NCBI GenBank assembly: GCA_900318375.1
Contig: ONKG01000016.1
Coordinates: forward strand, 1 to 46,643
Direction of reading: 5' to 3'
Source: an uncultured Lachnospiraceae bacterium
GTDB taxonomy: Bacteria > Bacillota > Clostridia > Lachnospirales > Lachnospiraceae
Length of the DNA: 46,643 nt
This document shows positions 1 to 10,058 of this stretch, one piece after another. Every line of letters begins with the position of its first letter. Position 1 is the stretch's first letter. Below the pieces are notes generated by a model that saw only the letters and a list, made by a program, of their open reading frames with translations, did no database searches and was not told where the DNA came from. The position numbers and the translations under genes are program-made.

Positions 1-309
1 AAATCTGCAAGGTTTTTTGAGGAAATCCGCTTTTCCCCTTGCATTTATTTTACTACAGATTGGCTGCAAACACTGTAAATATGCGGGTTTTAACTTATTA
101 AGCAGACATTATATAAAGTCGGGATCCCATAAGGCAAAAACAAAAATGGTTTTGCATAATCAAAACATTTCTGATAGAGACGCCCGTATTCTCCTGTTAC
201 AATTTGCGTAAAATCACCTTCTTTCATAGAAAAAGCAGGTATCATAATCCCCCATTAAAGAAATCCGTATCGATCAGCACAATAGTGGAGCCGTGAGTCA
301 CGCGTTTTG
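1..309. other. AT-rich non-coding stretch downstream of the acyltransferase gene
   Basis: This stretch lies 3' of the last gene of the glycan cluster and reaches the window edge. I see no convincing reading frame on either strand and no clear terminator hairpin with a T-run. It could belong to the intergenic region or the start of a gene outside the window. Confidence 0.4.
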
Positions 310-1413
310 TTATGAATTATATTTCAGCAATCTCCCGGTTAAGTTTTCTAATCCTGCAGCAAGGATATCACACAGCTTATTCATCCGAAATAAACTAAAA
401 ATCAGTATCCGGAGCCTTCCAATAAGAGATCCGATCAGCCAAATGGCGAGAGCTGTTCCAAGCACGGCTGCCATCATTGCAGCTGGATTCAAGAAAAGAT
501 ATGAGGAAAATGCTCCTAATATGAATGTGTCTCTGACGAGAGGCGCATCGTGAAATAGATAAACGTCAAAGGAGACCGATGCTAGAAATTTTGCGATTTT
601 ACTTGCTATTTTTCCCTTTTTCATCTCCTTGAACGCTACGACAAGGCATACCGCACAAAGTGCGACAAAAGGAGATGTGTAATTTATAAAACGCTCAGAA
701 GACCGTTGCTCAAGAGTCCAGATATATATGATACGTTCGTACCCTATTTTGAGGAACCATATGAGAAGAACGCACAGGAAATATCCTATCAAGTAGTTTC
801 TACCATTTCCCTTACCCAGATCATACTTTTTTATATAGGTACCTGCGAGGTACATTATTGCCAGCCATAGGAAACTGTAACCATTATTTGAAAAAGAGAA
901 CTGTTGGTTAAAAATTGTTTGCACCACGCAGAATATAATAAACACAGTTAGCATCAGTCTGTCTGCTTCTTTTCTTGTGAGTCCCTCCATCAGTCGATCG
1001 AGAAAGGGCATCAAGAAAAAAAGACAGAAATACCCTGTGTAATACCAATAAACATCAAATGCAAAGGGAAATATGGCATGTAGTACTATCTTGCCAGTCA
1101 CCAATTCCGGGCGAATGAAATGAAATATCATTATGGTGACCATTGTGTAAAAAATCACCTGGAAATACAGTTGCAGGAAACGGGAAAGATGATGACTTTT
1201 TCCATACCCGACATACCCGGAGATCATTCCATATACATTTACCGCACAGAAGCAAGTAATTTCCATAAACCAAGCAACTCGATACTGCGATGTCAACGGA
1301 TCCGCCTGGGCAAGTATGCTCCCGTGCAGCAACACATGGTGAACGGCAATCATAAGCATAGATATCGCACGCAGAATGTCGATCCCCACATTCCGTTGCT
1401 CAATGTTCATCAT
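310..1413 (-). CDS. Acyltransferase family 3 (OafA/YrhL-like) membrane protein
   Basis: Integral membrane O-acyltransferase of the acyltransferase-3 family, which transfers acyl groups (often acetyl) to extracytoplasmic glycans. The 367-aa product begins with the family hallmark: a GIDILRAISML segment at about residues 10-20 followed by a V-H-H motif in the first helix. About ten hydrophobic segments follow, with no C-terminal SGNH domain, so it is the short membrane-only form. The gene starts with tandem ATG codons after a purine-rich stretch and overlaps by 14 bp the frameshifted tail of the GtrB-like gene, so the two were a tightly coupled pair. In this cluster it probably acylates the same surface polymer the glycosyltransferases build. 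The acyl donor and acceptor cannot be read from sequence. Confidence 0.85.
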   Translation of the reverse strand: MMNIEQRNVGIDILRAISMLMIAVHHVLLHGSILAQADPLTSQYRVAWFMEITCFCAVNVYGMISGYVGYGKSHHLSRFLQLYFQVIFYTMVTIMIFHFIRPELVTGKIVLHAIFPFAFDVYWYYTGYFCLFFLMPFLDRLMEGLTRKEADRLMLTVFIIFCVVQTIFNQQFSFSNNGYSFLWLAIMYLAGTYIKKYDLGKGNGRNYLIGYFLCVLLIWFLKIGYERIIYIWTLEQRSSERFINYTSPFVALCAVCLVVAFKEMKKGKIASKIAKFLASVSFDVYLFHDAPLVRDTFILGAFSSYLFLNPAAMMAAVLGTALAIWLIGSLIGRLRILIFSLFRMNKLCDILAAGLENLTGRLLKYNS

Positions 1414-2373
1414 CTAAACCTTTCCTCTCCTCTACGATATATCTAGGACGGCCTTTCGTTTCCATATATATCTTTCCGACATATTCACCGATCACACCAA
1501 GACTGATCAGTTGGATGCCGCCAATAAGTGTTGTGCCGATAAAGCTGCTGGCCCATCCTACAACAACATGCCCGGTAATCCACGAGATCAGAGCATAAAG
1601 GATTAATATGATAGATACAAAACGGTCACAGCACCAAGAGCCGTAATAATCCGAATCGGCCTGACAGAGAAGGATGTAATTCCATCGAAAGCCAGTGCAA
1701 GCATCTTGGAAAGTGAATATTTACTGGTACCTGCGAGCCGTTCATGGCGGCTGTATTCAACACAGGTGGATTTGAAACCGATCATCGGGAACATGCCACG
1801 CAGGAACAGATTCACCTCTTTATAATTTGCCAGTTCATTAAGGACACGGGAAGAAACAAGGCGATAATCTGCATGGTTATAAACCACCTCGCCGCCGAGT
1901 GCATTCAGGATCTTGTAATATCCCTGGGCTGTTGTCTGTTTAAAGAAACTATCTGATGTCCGATCATTTCGCACTCCGTAGACGATCTCACATCCGTCGT
2001 GGTACTGCCGAACCATCTCATCCATAGCATTGATATCATCCTGTCCGTCACAATCGATACTGATCGTAATATCAGCATCTTCCTTGGCTTCCATGAGTCC
2101 TGCAAGAAGTGCATTTTGGTGTCCACGATTCCGTGATAATTTCATTGCAATGAATATTGCATTTGATTCACATAAGTTGCATAATACTTCCCACGTCTTG
2201 TCCTTGCTACCGTCATTAACAAACAGAATTTTGCTATCATCAGCCACAAGTCCGTTTACGATCATTGACTCAAGTTTCTCCCTAAACATCGGAGCGGTCA
2301 CCGGCAGTACCTCTTCCTCGTTATAGCAGGGAATAACAATATAGAGTATAGGCGTATTTTCTCTTTTCTCCAT
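1400..2373 (-). pseudogene. GtrB-like polyprenyl-phosphate glycosyltransferase (GT2), frameshifted
   Basis: The family makes undecaprenyl-phosphate-linked sugars on the cytoplasmic face. Residues 1-256 are intact: a VIPCYNEEE start, D54 in VNDGSKD, the D-x-D at 107-109 in SIDCDGQDD, and an amphipathic MLALAFDGITSFSVRP segment that precedes the membrane helices. The frame then stops at 1603. The missing C-terminus is present in another frame from about 1618 to 1400; it reads ILYALISWITGHVVVG, then GEYVGKIYMETKGRP, the typical end of this family. One extra T in the TTTT run at 1619-1622 would restore a full protein of about 324 aa. The restored tail overlaps the next start, as expected for an intact ancestor. 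It may be a recent mutation, phase variation or a sequencing error. Confidence 0.85.
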
Positions 2374-2386
2374 AGAGTCCTTCCCC

Positions 2387-3448
2387 TCATTCCTTGAAAA
2401 TCCAACGGCTCTGGATCTGATAGCTCAACAAAAACAGTAGAGTATCCACAATCGGTTTTACAACCGGAGACGGCCAGTTCATTCCCCGTGTGGCCATCAA
2501 TACCAAACCTGCTGAGCAGCACATCTGTACAACTGCTAAAGCATAATATTTTATGATCGTCTGCTTTACATCCCTCTCGGATCTAAAGACTACATTCCTG
2601 TTCATGAAATAATTGTACAAAGAAGATATGACCCTCGCAATTACAGTTGCAACCCATACCCTAGTTGTGTCCACAGCCCCGATCAGCACTGCCGATAACA
2701 GGCAAAAAAGACCGTAATCCAGGGCGAAGGATGAAAGCGATACAAACATGTACTTGATAAAGGATCCGAAAATCAGTTTATAAATTCGGATTGAATCCTT
2801 TACCGGATGAAAATGAGTCTCACTGTTCCCATCATAATAAATGGTATCTATGGTAATTTCCCGAATCGGAATATCTTTCTTAATGCTTTCTATCAGCATT
2901 GTGGTCTCATATTCGAATCGTTCTCCAGTAAGCGTCAAGTACTCATAAGCAATCCGGTTCGGGATGCCGCGCAGACCGGTCTGTGTGTCTGTCACGCTAC
3001 CGCCAATCAACAACTTCAGCACGTTTCGAGTGATTCGGTTTCCAGCCCGACTCTTGAACGGTACATCTGCCTGATCAAAGTCGCGCACACCCAGTATCAG
3101 CGCTGAATCGTCTCGCCCAATCTCATCATCCATCCGCACAACGTCTTTCACCAGATGCTGTCCATCGGAATCTGCGGTGATCACACCTTTATAATCCACA
3201 CTGTATGCATTCAGGTAGTAGTTCAGCGCGTCCTTTAGTGCCCGTCCTTTACCCATATTCACTGCGTGTACAAAGAGATCACATTGAAATTCATCTTTAA
3301 GCTCAGCAAATAAGCTTTTAAACTCTTTCCGACTGCCATCATCTACCAATATGATTTTTAGAAAACCCTCTGCATTTAGTTCTTTTACATAGTCTCGAAG
3401 GCTATCTGGCGGATTAAGTGCCGGGATAACAAGAACGCAGTTTCTCAT
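2387..3448 (-). CDS. GT2 glycosyltransferase fused to GtrA-like membrane domain
   Basis: A 353-aa fusion. Residues 1-225 are a GT-A-fold GT2 domain with LVDDGS (D36, D37), TADSDGQ (D93, D95) and TDTQTGLRG, as in dolichol/undecaprenyl-phosphate sugar synthases. Residues from about 228 to the end form a GtrA-like domain of four membrane helices, proposed to flip polyprenyl-phosphate sugars; it contains the YNYFMNRNVVFRS segment typical of GtrA, and the protein ends in SRWIFKE. The start codon overlaps the stop of the MdoB-like gene in an ATGA, which indicates translational coupling. The fusion joins synthesis and flipping of the lipid-linked sugar. Sugar identity is unknown. Confidence 0.88.
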   Translation of the reverse strand: MRNCVLVIPALNPPDSLRDYVKELNAEGFLKIILVDDGSRKEFKSLFAELKDEFQCDLFVHAVNMGKGRALKDALNYYLNAYSVDYKGVITADSDGQHLVKDVVRMDDEIGRDDSALILGVRDFDQADVPFKSRAGNRITRNVLKLLIGGSVTDTQTGLRGIPNRIAYEYLTLTGERFEYETTMLIESIKKDIPIREITIDTIYYDGNSETHFHPVKDSIRIYKLIFGSFIKYMFVSLSSFALDYGLFCLLSAVLIGAVDTTRVWVATVIARVISSLYNYFMNRNVVFRSERDVKQTIIKYYALAVVQMCCSAGLVLMATRGMNWPSPVVKPIVDTLLFLLSYQIQSRWIFKE

Positions 3449-4989
3449 CGTTCACTACCTCCAGACAAGATCTCTCTGTCATAAAATGGAGACCGTTTCT
3501 TCATTCCTGAAAACAGTCTTTGATAACCATATTTTTCAGCAAGAGTTTTCTCACCAGAAAACAGATTGGTACCTAGACCAAGACGTTCTCCCTCGATCTT
3601 GCACCCCATTGCCGCAAGAGTACTCGGGAACAAGTCCATGGTTGTAAAAAGACGATTCATTTCCTGCAAGGGTTCTATCTGTGCGTTTATGAATGCATTA
3701 TAAACCTTTCGTTCTGTCTCTCCATCCGCCACATTGTAATCATATTCTGCATAAAAATCCTTATCCATGCTGCAATGATCTCCGGAGATCACTATAACCG
3801 TGTCCTTATAAAACGATTGTTCTTCTAACCATTCTATGAAATCTGCCAGTTGTCTTGACGCACAGCGCCAAACATTTGAATACTGATCATCATACTCTTG
3901 CCTGCAAAGAGAACATATATAACCATCTTCATGATGAGTATCCGCTGTCAGCATTGAAAAGTTGAATGGCTGATCACCATCTGCCATTTCCAGAAGTTTT
4001 TTTCGAGCCCACTTATATAAAATCTCATCTTCGAACCCCCACCATTCGTAATACGTTTCCGGAATTATTCCTTGTTCAACGGCTGCCTTATAATCCAGAA
4101 TTTCATAATTACCATGGCTTCTGTAAAACAATTCTCTTCCGCCAAATATAAAATCCGACCCTGCCATAAATACATTCTTGTACCCTTGATCTAACAGAAT
4201 ATCTCCCATTGTTATTATCCCAGGCATGAAGCTGTCATAATCACTCATAGAATTGCGACCATCCTCAAATAGCTTCAAAGGCAATCCGGCATTTTCAGAG
4301 ACCATGCCAGCAATCGTCCATCCACATTCAGGGGCAACCGCTGCTCCTTCAATCTTTTCTGATTGAGAAAAACTTATATTATCCTCGGCTATCTGTGTCA
4401 TCTCAGGAATTAAATTGTGAGGCAAAAGCCCTCCAGATAACACATCCTGCGCAGACGTCTCCGCAGATTCCACAAATATATAAATCAAATTTTTCTTGTT
4501 ACGTGGAAATGATATTTTTACGTTTTTCGGATTAACATATTCCTCTTCAATAAGGGATGATGTTGTAATACTGTTCCATATATAATTAAAAAAGCCTGTC
4601 TTTTCCTGCGCATACACCAACAAAATCGCTGTCCAAATAGTAATCGCCAAAACACCGCTTCTTCTCAGTATATTTGTGTACTGAAGCCATAGAAATTTAG
4701 TCTTTGTAAAAGTTAGAAATGCACTCCTAAAAAGCAGAATTCCTGCAGATAATTCAATAGCCGTGTATAAGGAAGGCTTTAATGCTGTATCCAAAAAACT
4801 CTTAATGAATTGCATTGAAGTTCCTTGCAAGGGCATCCTGAGGTGAAAAACAATCTCATCAAAACTAACGTTACCGTAGTGGTCTGATACCCATACCAAG
4901 CTAAAACTAAGAAAAGACAAGATAAAGATGAATAAGATAAACAAAACTAAATAAAAGATATGGCCTCGTTTCACTTTCTTATTCTCCAT
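3445..4989 (-). CDS. MdoB/LtaS-like phosphoglycerol transferase (alkaline phosphatase superfamily)
   Basis: Membrane-anchored enzyme of the LtaS/OpgB sulfatase fold, expected to move glycerol-phosphate from phosphatidylglycerol onto a surface glycan or polymer. The chosen ATG (MENKK) lies 9 nt after GGGGAG; the product is 514 aa. About three membrane helices occupy residues 8-130. The catalytic domain shows FVESAETS (metal ligand E174), GWTIAGM (nucleophile T225), TADTHH (about 348-353) and SGDH (D404, H405), the expected metal and nucleophile set. The GWTIAGM-x-SENAGLPL context resembles MdoB/OpgB more than LtaS. A cysteine cluster (CSLC plus a later Cys near 376) may form disulfides. It sits between GT-C genes and a GT2-GtrA gene, so its acceptor is probably the glycan made here. 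Confidence 0.85.
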   Translation of the reverse strand: MENKKVKRGHIFYLVLFILFIFILSFLSFSLVWVSDHYGNVSFDEIVFHLRMPLQGTSMQFIKSFLDTALKPSLYTAIELSAGILLFRSAFLTFTKTKFLWLQYTNILRRSGVLAITIWTAILLVYAQEKTGFFNYIWNSITTSSLIEEEYVNPKNVKISFPRNKKNLIYIFVESAETSAQDVLSGGLLPHNLIPEMTQIAEDNISFSQSEKIEGAAVAPECGWTIAGMVSENAGLPLKLFEDGRNSMSDYDSFMPGIITMGDILLDQGYKNVFMAGSDFIFGGRELFYRSHGNYEILDYKAAVEQGIIPETYYEWWGFEDEILYKWARKKLLEMADGDQPFNFSMLTADTHHEDGYICSLCRQEYDDQYSNVWRCASRQLADFIEWLEEQSFYKDTVIVISGDHCSMDKDFYAEYDYNVADGETERKVYNAFINAQIEPLQEMNRLFTTMDLFPSTLAAMGCKIEGERLGLGTNLFSGEKTLAEKYGYQRLFSGMKKRSPFYDREILSGGSER

Positions 4990-5053
4990 TTGTCTCATCT
5001 CCCCCCTGTCATCCTTCAAACAACACTATTATTTTTCATCTCAAATTTTGTTC

Positions 5054-6688
5054 TTATTCCGATAAATCTTCGGACATAATTTCATAATCATCATATCCAA
5101 ATACAATGTAACCTCCGGCATCATAGAGTGCATCATCTCTTGATATCATTCGACACAAGGTATATCTTCCAAATTCTTCTGTGGTAAACAGCAGGAACAC
5201 TTTGCCTTCAGGATGCTCATGATGCTGTTTCACCTGAAGCCATTCATACAAAGTGTCAACATCCCTCAGATCTTCAGGACTCTTTGCGTCCAGCCAGTCA
5301 TACATATCAATCTTACCATCTGATAATTCTGTGACAAGGTTGGCATTCCAAAAAGTTGCATACCCCGTCGTATACTCATCTTGAACGACTTCGACCGCTT
5401 TCAAAAGACTCGCAGTCACATCAATACGCCCTTTTTCTTGATAGTAAAGCACGCTGCTGACAAAGATCCCGAAAAACAATCCTGCATATAAAAAAACCGG
5501 TAGACTGCAGGATGCTTTCCTCAGAGATTCATTACCATCCCCTTTCTCATCAAAGGCTTCCAGTTTTATAGAACAGGTGAAGAGAGGAAGAATTAGGATC
5601 ATGATTGGTAGTATATAACGCTGGCTATACATCATGTTGGTGAAAGCATACAAAATAACGTAGCATACAAGCCCAGAGAGAAACATAAGCGTAATAAACA
5701 GCTCCTCATCGCACCTGTTTTTTTGAATGCTCTTAACTATGCACCAAATTAAGAATCCTGCAATTAGAAAGCTCACAGCATTTCTGATCGTTGTTCCGGA
5801 CATAACATATCCTTCGCTGTAACCTAGTGTAGCTAAGAATCCCCGGAATACTGTGACTGCATCCGCCAATGAAAACTCTTTCCAAGAAAGCCTGAAATAA
5901 TGCTGGAACGGATATTTGGCCGTCAGCAACGTATTGTTGATACGATGTCCCACGAAACACCCTGCAAAAAGGAACAAGCTACATGTAGCATATGATACCA
6001 TTTTTGATTTCCAGATGACTTTCTGAAACTTCCAACCCCCATTCTTTTTCATAAGCAAAAGGACACCCCCACAGGAGGCCATGATCATAGGCAGATACGT
6101 TATCAAGATCTGCCTTGCCCCGCCAAGTGTCGCCACCATCGAAAGCAGGAACCCTGCCCCTAGGACAACCGTCTGCTCCCACGTTTTCCTCGCGTTTCCG
6201 TAATGGAAAACCAGCCCGAGTGAAATAAACGATATGGAAATATGAGGAAAATAATAGAGGCCAAGCATTACAAATTCATAGTAGTCTCCGCAAAATGGGA
6301 GAAGGAGCACTGAACCTGCCAGAGGAAATAGATTCCTGCACCCCATCTGCCAGCAGAGATAAAAAAAAGACGCAAGCAAGATAAGCATCAAAACTGCACT
6401 ACTGAAAATCCTTACCATATGCCAGCTATTAAAAATCCGAAAAAAGAGGCTGAGCACAATCTGAGTATTTAGTACCCGTAATTCTGTCGAGTAGTACCAA
6501 TTCTCTGAAAGGATACCGCCCTCTCCTGCCAAGAGTTTAGCAAGCACCATTTCGCTGGACATATCTGAATCCAAATGCTGCGTGGCGTGTGCATTGAGGT
6601 AAATCATATATATTACGAACATCAATGCAAACCATACCCACGGCAAAGCTTTAAGAAAGAATTTACCCAGTCGGTTTTGTTGTTTCAT
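5054..6688 (-). CDS. Multi-pass GT-C-type membrane glycosyltransferase candidate
   Basis: A 544-aa protein with about ten or more hydrophobic helices and a soluble C-terminal tail of about 130 residues. After the first helix comes LDSDMSSE (D40, D42), an acidic pair in the position of the catalytic motif in the first external loop of GT-C enzymes, which use polyprenyl-phosphate sugars. I do not recognise a specific family. The start is ambiguous between GTG at 6691 and ATG at 6688, both after GGAGG that overlaps the end of the upstream gene. It is co-oriented with two similar membrane proteins and closely packed, so probably one operon. Confidence 0.65.
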   Translation of the reverse strand: MKQQNRLGKFFLKALPWVWFALMFVIYMIYLNAHATQHLDSDMSSEMVLAKLLAGEGGILSENWYYSTELRVLNTQIVLSLFFRIFNSWHMVRIFSSAVLMLILLASFFYLCWQMGCRNLFPLAGSVLLLPFCGDYYEFVMLGLYYFPHISISFISLGLVFHYGNARKTWEQTVVLGAGFLLSMVATLGGARQILITYLPMIMASCGGVLLLMKKNGGWKFQKVIWKSKMVSYATCSLFLFAGCFVGHRINNTLLTAKYPFQHYFRLSWKEFSLADAVTVFRGFLATLGYSEGYVMSGTTIRNAVSFLIAGFLIWCIVKSIQKNRCDEELFITLMFLSGLVCYVILYAFTNMMYSQRYILPIMILILPLFTCSIKLEAFDEKGDGNESLRKASCSLPVFLYAGLFFGIFVSSVLYYQEKGRIDVTASLLKAVEVVQDEYTTGYATFWNANLVTELSDGKIDMYDWLDAKSPEDLRDVDTLYEWLQVKQHHEHPEGKVFLLFTTEEFGRYTLCRMISRDDALYDAGGYIVFGYDDYEIMSEDLSE

Positions 6689-6693
6689 CACTC

Positions 6694-8247
6694 TTAGTCC
6701 TCCGGATCAACCAGAATCTTGTATAGCCTGAAGAATCTGTTTTCATATATCGTTTTCATCCGTGTTCTAGCTGCTTCTGCCTTCTCAATTTCAAACTCTC
6801 CATGGCTGATCAGGTATTCTAGATAATAATCGGCATCTGCTATTTTATGACCGTTTTGCCCAGGGCGAATAGCTGTCCTCTCCGTATTCAGGTAAAGGGC
6901 ACGCGGCTTTCCAAAAGCTATAACAGAGTCTTTCGGAATCCCCCTCTGGATGTAATTGTATATATCCACAGCCTGTTTACTATAAACATCCTGATCCGCC
7001 ATCTGGCTCCAGTGACTCATGTTATCAATTCCAGTTCTCATATGATTTACACTCGGTAAAATCAGGATGTAAATGCAAAGAATTGTCCCCATCAAGTGGA
7101 GAATTCGCTCTGTTTTTTCATCCGTTAAGCTTGCAACCTTCTTTATTCTCCTCCAAACAAAACGAATCCCATAAGTAGCAAACATTAACAACAATGGCAG
7201 AATATTGTAGATATATCTCAACCCCTGCTGATAGGGCAGCATGATATCAACAACAAGCGTACCTATTAGCAAAAGAGTTAAATGCAGATTTTCTTTAATG
7301 CCATGCAAGACAATTCCTATAATAATAGCTGCTGCCAGAATATAGCCAAGACCAAACAGGTGCATTCCCGGGATTGCGTCAAGATATTCAAAAAGCATAT
7401 TCCTGTACGCTATATAATTCATATGGAGTTGGCTTGCAGAAGCTCTTCCGACATCACTCATATTGGATGTAGCCGGGGCGAGCCAGAAATGCTCCGTTAT
7501 GAACGCTAAAGATGCAAAAACAAGATATGGAAGAAAATCCTGCCATAACTTTTTCTTCTGAATCTGTTTTCTGTTTTTCACCATGTATAGGGCATGTCCA
7601 AGCAACGCAACTGCGCAAACAGTAATACCGTTTAACCTTATTTCATGTGTCATCCAAAGTGATAACCCATAAAAAAGGCCACACAATATTTTACTTTTGT
7701 TCCCTGCTTTCTCCGCAAAACACTCTGCTAACAGTAAAGTCAGCATACTAAAAAACAAAAAAGGAAGGTCAGAGTATAAATTATTTAAAGCAATAAATAA
7801 ATCTCCACTCAAACACATGAGCATTGAGAGAACAATTGCGATTCTTAGTGAAAAACGCCTCCTAAAAAAAAGCACTAACACACCACCCAATAAAGAGAGA
7901 CCGAGAAGCAAGGGTAGTTTATACCAGATAATTGTATTAAATGTTGTTCTGTCAAAGCCTACCAATTTATAAATTGCCGACAACATAAGGGGATATCCCC
8001 ATACATAAACAAGCCCTTCTTCACTTGCTTCCAAAGTCAGTGGGGACGGATGCATGGTATAATTCTTTACGGCTTGCTCGTGAAAATTACCGTCAGCAAT
8101 GGCTATTCCTTCACTGATGTATGCTGCAAAATCGTCACCCCAGTCAGGAACTCCTTTAGTCAGGTGCAAGGCACCAACAATCAGAATAAACAGAGTCACG
8201 CAAAAAGCTGCAAGCCAATCTTTCTTCTTAAAATTCTTTTTTACCAT
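6694..8247 (-). CDS. GT-C (ArnT/PMT-like) membrane glycosyltransferase
   Basis: A 517-aa membrane protein with about eleven predicted helices and a soluble C-terminal domain. The motif PDWGDDFAAYISEG (D38, D39) directly follows helix 1 and matches the D-D signature of the ArnT/PMT/GT39-GT83 superfamily, which takes sugars from polyprenyl-phosphate donors on the outer face of the membrane. The C-terminal part includes YIQRGIPKDSVIAFGKPRAL, similar to the extracellular domains of these enzymes. I prefer ATG (MVKKNF) eight bases past the upstream stop over a start further upstream that would overlap the previous gene by about 50 bp. Acceptor unknown. Confidence 0.75.
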   Translation of the reverse strand: MVKKNFKKKDWLAAFCVTLFILIVGALHLTKGVPDWGDDFAAYISEGIAIADGNFHEQAVKNYTMHPSPLTLEASEEGLVYVWGYPLMLSAIYKLVGFDRTTFNTIIWYKLPLLLGLSLLGGVLVLFFRRRFSLRIAIVLSMLMCLSGDLFIALNNLYSDLPFLFFSMLTLLLAECFAEKAGNKSKILCGLFYGLSLWMTHEIRLNGITVCAVALLGHALYMVKNRKQIQKKKLWQDFLPYLVFASLAFITEHFWLAPATSNMSDVGRASASQLHMNYIAYRNMLFEYLDAIPGMHLFGLGYILAAAIIIGIVLHGIKENLHLTLLLIGTLVVDIMLPYQQGLRYIYNILPLLLMFATYGIRFVWRRIKKVASLTDEKTERILHLMGTILCIYILILPSVNHMRTGIDNMSHWSQMADQDVYSKQAVDIYNYIQRGIPKDSVIAFGKPRALYLNTERTAIRPGQNGHKIADADYYLEYLISHGEFEIEKAEAARTRMKTIYENRFFRLYKILVDPED

Positions 8248-8254
8248 GCCTACA

Positions 8255-10057
8255 TTAATCCTCTGTATTATTTGGAAGCTGATTATCTGCCGAATGGCGA
8301 ACAAGCCTGTATGCTTTCTTACCGTTCACTTCATGTGAGTATTCAAGCTGAATACTCTCTCCATAATGCTCCTGCATATACTGAAGGAAGATATCATGTT
8401 TGCCTTCCACCAGATACGTGTTCGGCCTGTCGAGGAGAGCCAGTGCCGGGTTCTCAGCGCCGATTCTGCTCAAAAAATCTCTGAAATAAACCTGACCGTA
8501 CACCCAATCTCCGATAGCTATATTATGTTCTATAACTTGTTGTGTCGGCAGTTTATCCTGCTTGGAGAAATAATCAGGAATTGCGGAATACCAGCCAGGC
8601 CAGATGTAGAGAGCATCATCTTCAAACGTCACTGCATATCCACTGTCATCCTGCCCGATTCTTGCTGTCAAGGGAGATGTAGGAGCATGGACACTGGAAT
8701 GCGCAAGCACCTGCCCAATGCCAAAATACAGGACGATACATAAGAAAAGCTGAAACACGACCGAGAAGATAGGGACGGAATGTTGTATATCCATGTCCCC
8801 CTGTTCAATTGACCGCGCCCTCTCCCTCCGGTCAATTCGATTCTTGATCATAATCAAAGCAAGATTCGTCAGGCAGGCAATCAGGGTACACTGCCACACA
8901 CGGATAGGAGCCCTTCCCCGGAAGACAAAATAGAACAGAATAATAAAGCCGCCGCCAAAGCTGAACAGTGCCTCCAGTTTCAGCCATATGCTCCTGACCG
9001 CGATCAGGCCCCAGATAGTAAGTACAATGGATAGGAAAATCAGGATAATGAGATGGATATCCTGTTTGGTCGCCATCCATTTCATATCCTGGAAGGTTCC
9101 TTTGATGCCCTGCTTTGTAGCCTGGAACTCGTTCCTGCTGCCAACCGTAGCAACCCTCTCCAGCGCATCTGTGTCAATCAGATCCGTATCCGCAAGTATC
9201 CAGTGTGTGACCATAAGGTACGTACTGTGATCTACCCTGCTGAAATCCTTGTATGAAACGCCATAAGTCTCCATGGGATAGTCTTCCGCTATGGTGCGGT
9301 AATTATTATAAGCGGCATCTGATTTATACGGTTCAATGTTCAGAAATAATGCCTTGCTGCCAAGGAGTCCAATGATTACGATCAACATAGGAAGGAAATA
9401 CCTTATTCCCTCTTTCGTACGAGCCAAGCGATCTCTATGACGGACAAATTCCGTGAACAGTTCCAACGCAATATAAGGCAGGAACAGCAGGCATGCCTCC
9501 ATTCTGCCAAGGAACCCGAAAAACACAAGAATGGTTCCGGCGGCAATCCACCACTTGCCTTTTCCACGATATCTTGCATAGAAAAGGGTTATCAATCCCA
9601 TTGCAAGGATCCCGGCAGACTGCACAGTGTAATTTACGCCAAAGAGTTTAAATCCGAGGACAAAATACGTTATGGTGCAAAGCAGTACTGCGAAAAAGAT
9701 ATAGTCCTCAATTCCCCATTTCTTAATCGGTTTCCAGAAAGTGTTCTCTATTGTCATATAAGACACGAGAAACAGCCCCAGCAATAATGCTACGTGCATC
9801 AGCAAAGCAAAAACATCCGCTGTGGGGAGTATAGGATTCAGGACTTTAATAATCATACAGAATAACGGGTGCAGGTACTGGCACATGTTGTTGTCGCCAT
9901 ACATCCCACCGGTAACTACAGCTACTGTTATGTTATCTGTGAAGGTATACAGTTTCCCGGAAATAGAGAAAATAAAATACAGAAGCACAATGATAAATAG
10001 TGCACCGAGCATATATAGACGCTTTTTGTTTTCTCTCATGGCAGTGGTGCGGTTCAT
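8255..10057 (-). CDS. Large multi-pass membrane protein, probable GT-C glycosyltransferase
   Basis: A 600-aa protein with about eleven hydrophobic helices followed by an extracytoplasmic C-terminal domain of about 160 residues. The first loop contains GGMYGDNNMCQYLHP, an acidic motif in the position expected for a GT-C catalytic loop. The chosen ATG (MNRTTAM) lies 10 nt after AAGGAG and one base beyond the stop of the preceding gene; an ATG 9 bases upstream would be too close to the binding site. The three consecutive GT-C-like genes (this one and the next two downstream) may each add a different residue or act on different acceptors. I cannot name the family. Confidence 0.6.
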   Translation of the reverse strand: MNRTTAMRENKKRLYMLGALFIIVLLYFIFSISGKLYTFTDNITVAVVTGGMYGDNNMCQYLHPLFCMIIKVLNPILPTADVFALLMHVALLLGLFLVSYMTIENTFWKPIKKWGIEDYIFFAVLLCTITYFVLGFKLFGVNYTVQSAGILAMGLITLFYARYRGKGKWWIAAGTILVFFGFLGRMEACLLFLPYIALELFTEFVRHRDRLARTKEGIRYFLPMLIVIIGLLGSKALFLNIEPYKSDAAYNNYRTIAEDYPMETYGVSYKDFSRVDHSTYLMVTHWILADTDLIDTDALERVATVGSRNEFQATKQGIKGTFQDMKWMATKQDIHLIILIFLSIVLTIWGLIAVRSIWLKLEALFSFGGGFIILFYFVFRGRAPIRVWQCTLIACLTNLALIMIKNRIDRRERARSIEQGDMDIQHSVPIFSVVFQLFLCIVLYFGIGQVLAHSSVHAPTSPLTARIGQDDSGYAVTFEDDALYIWPGWYSAIPDYFSKQDKLPTQQVIEHNIAIGDWVYGQVYFRDFLSRIGAENPALALLDRPNTYLVEGKHDIFLQYMQEHYGESIQLEYSHEVNGKKAYRLVRHSADNQLPNNTED

Positions 10058-10058
10058 G

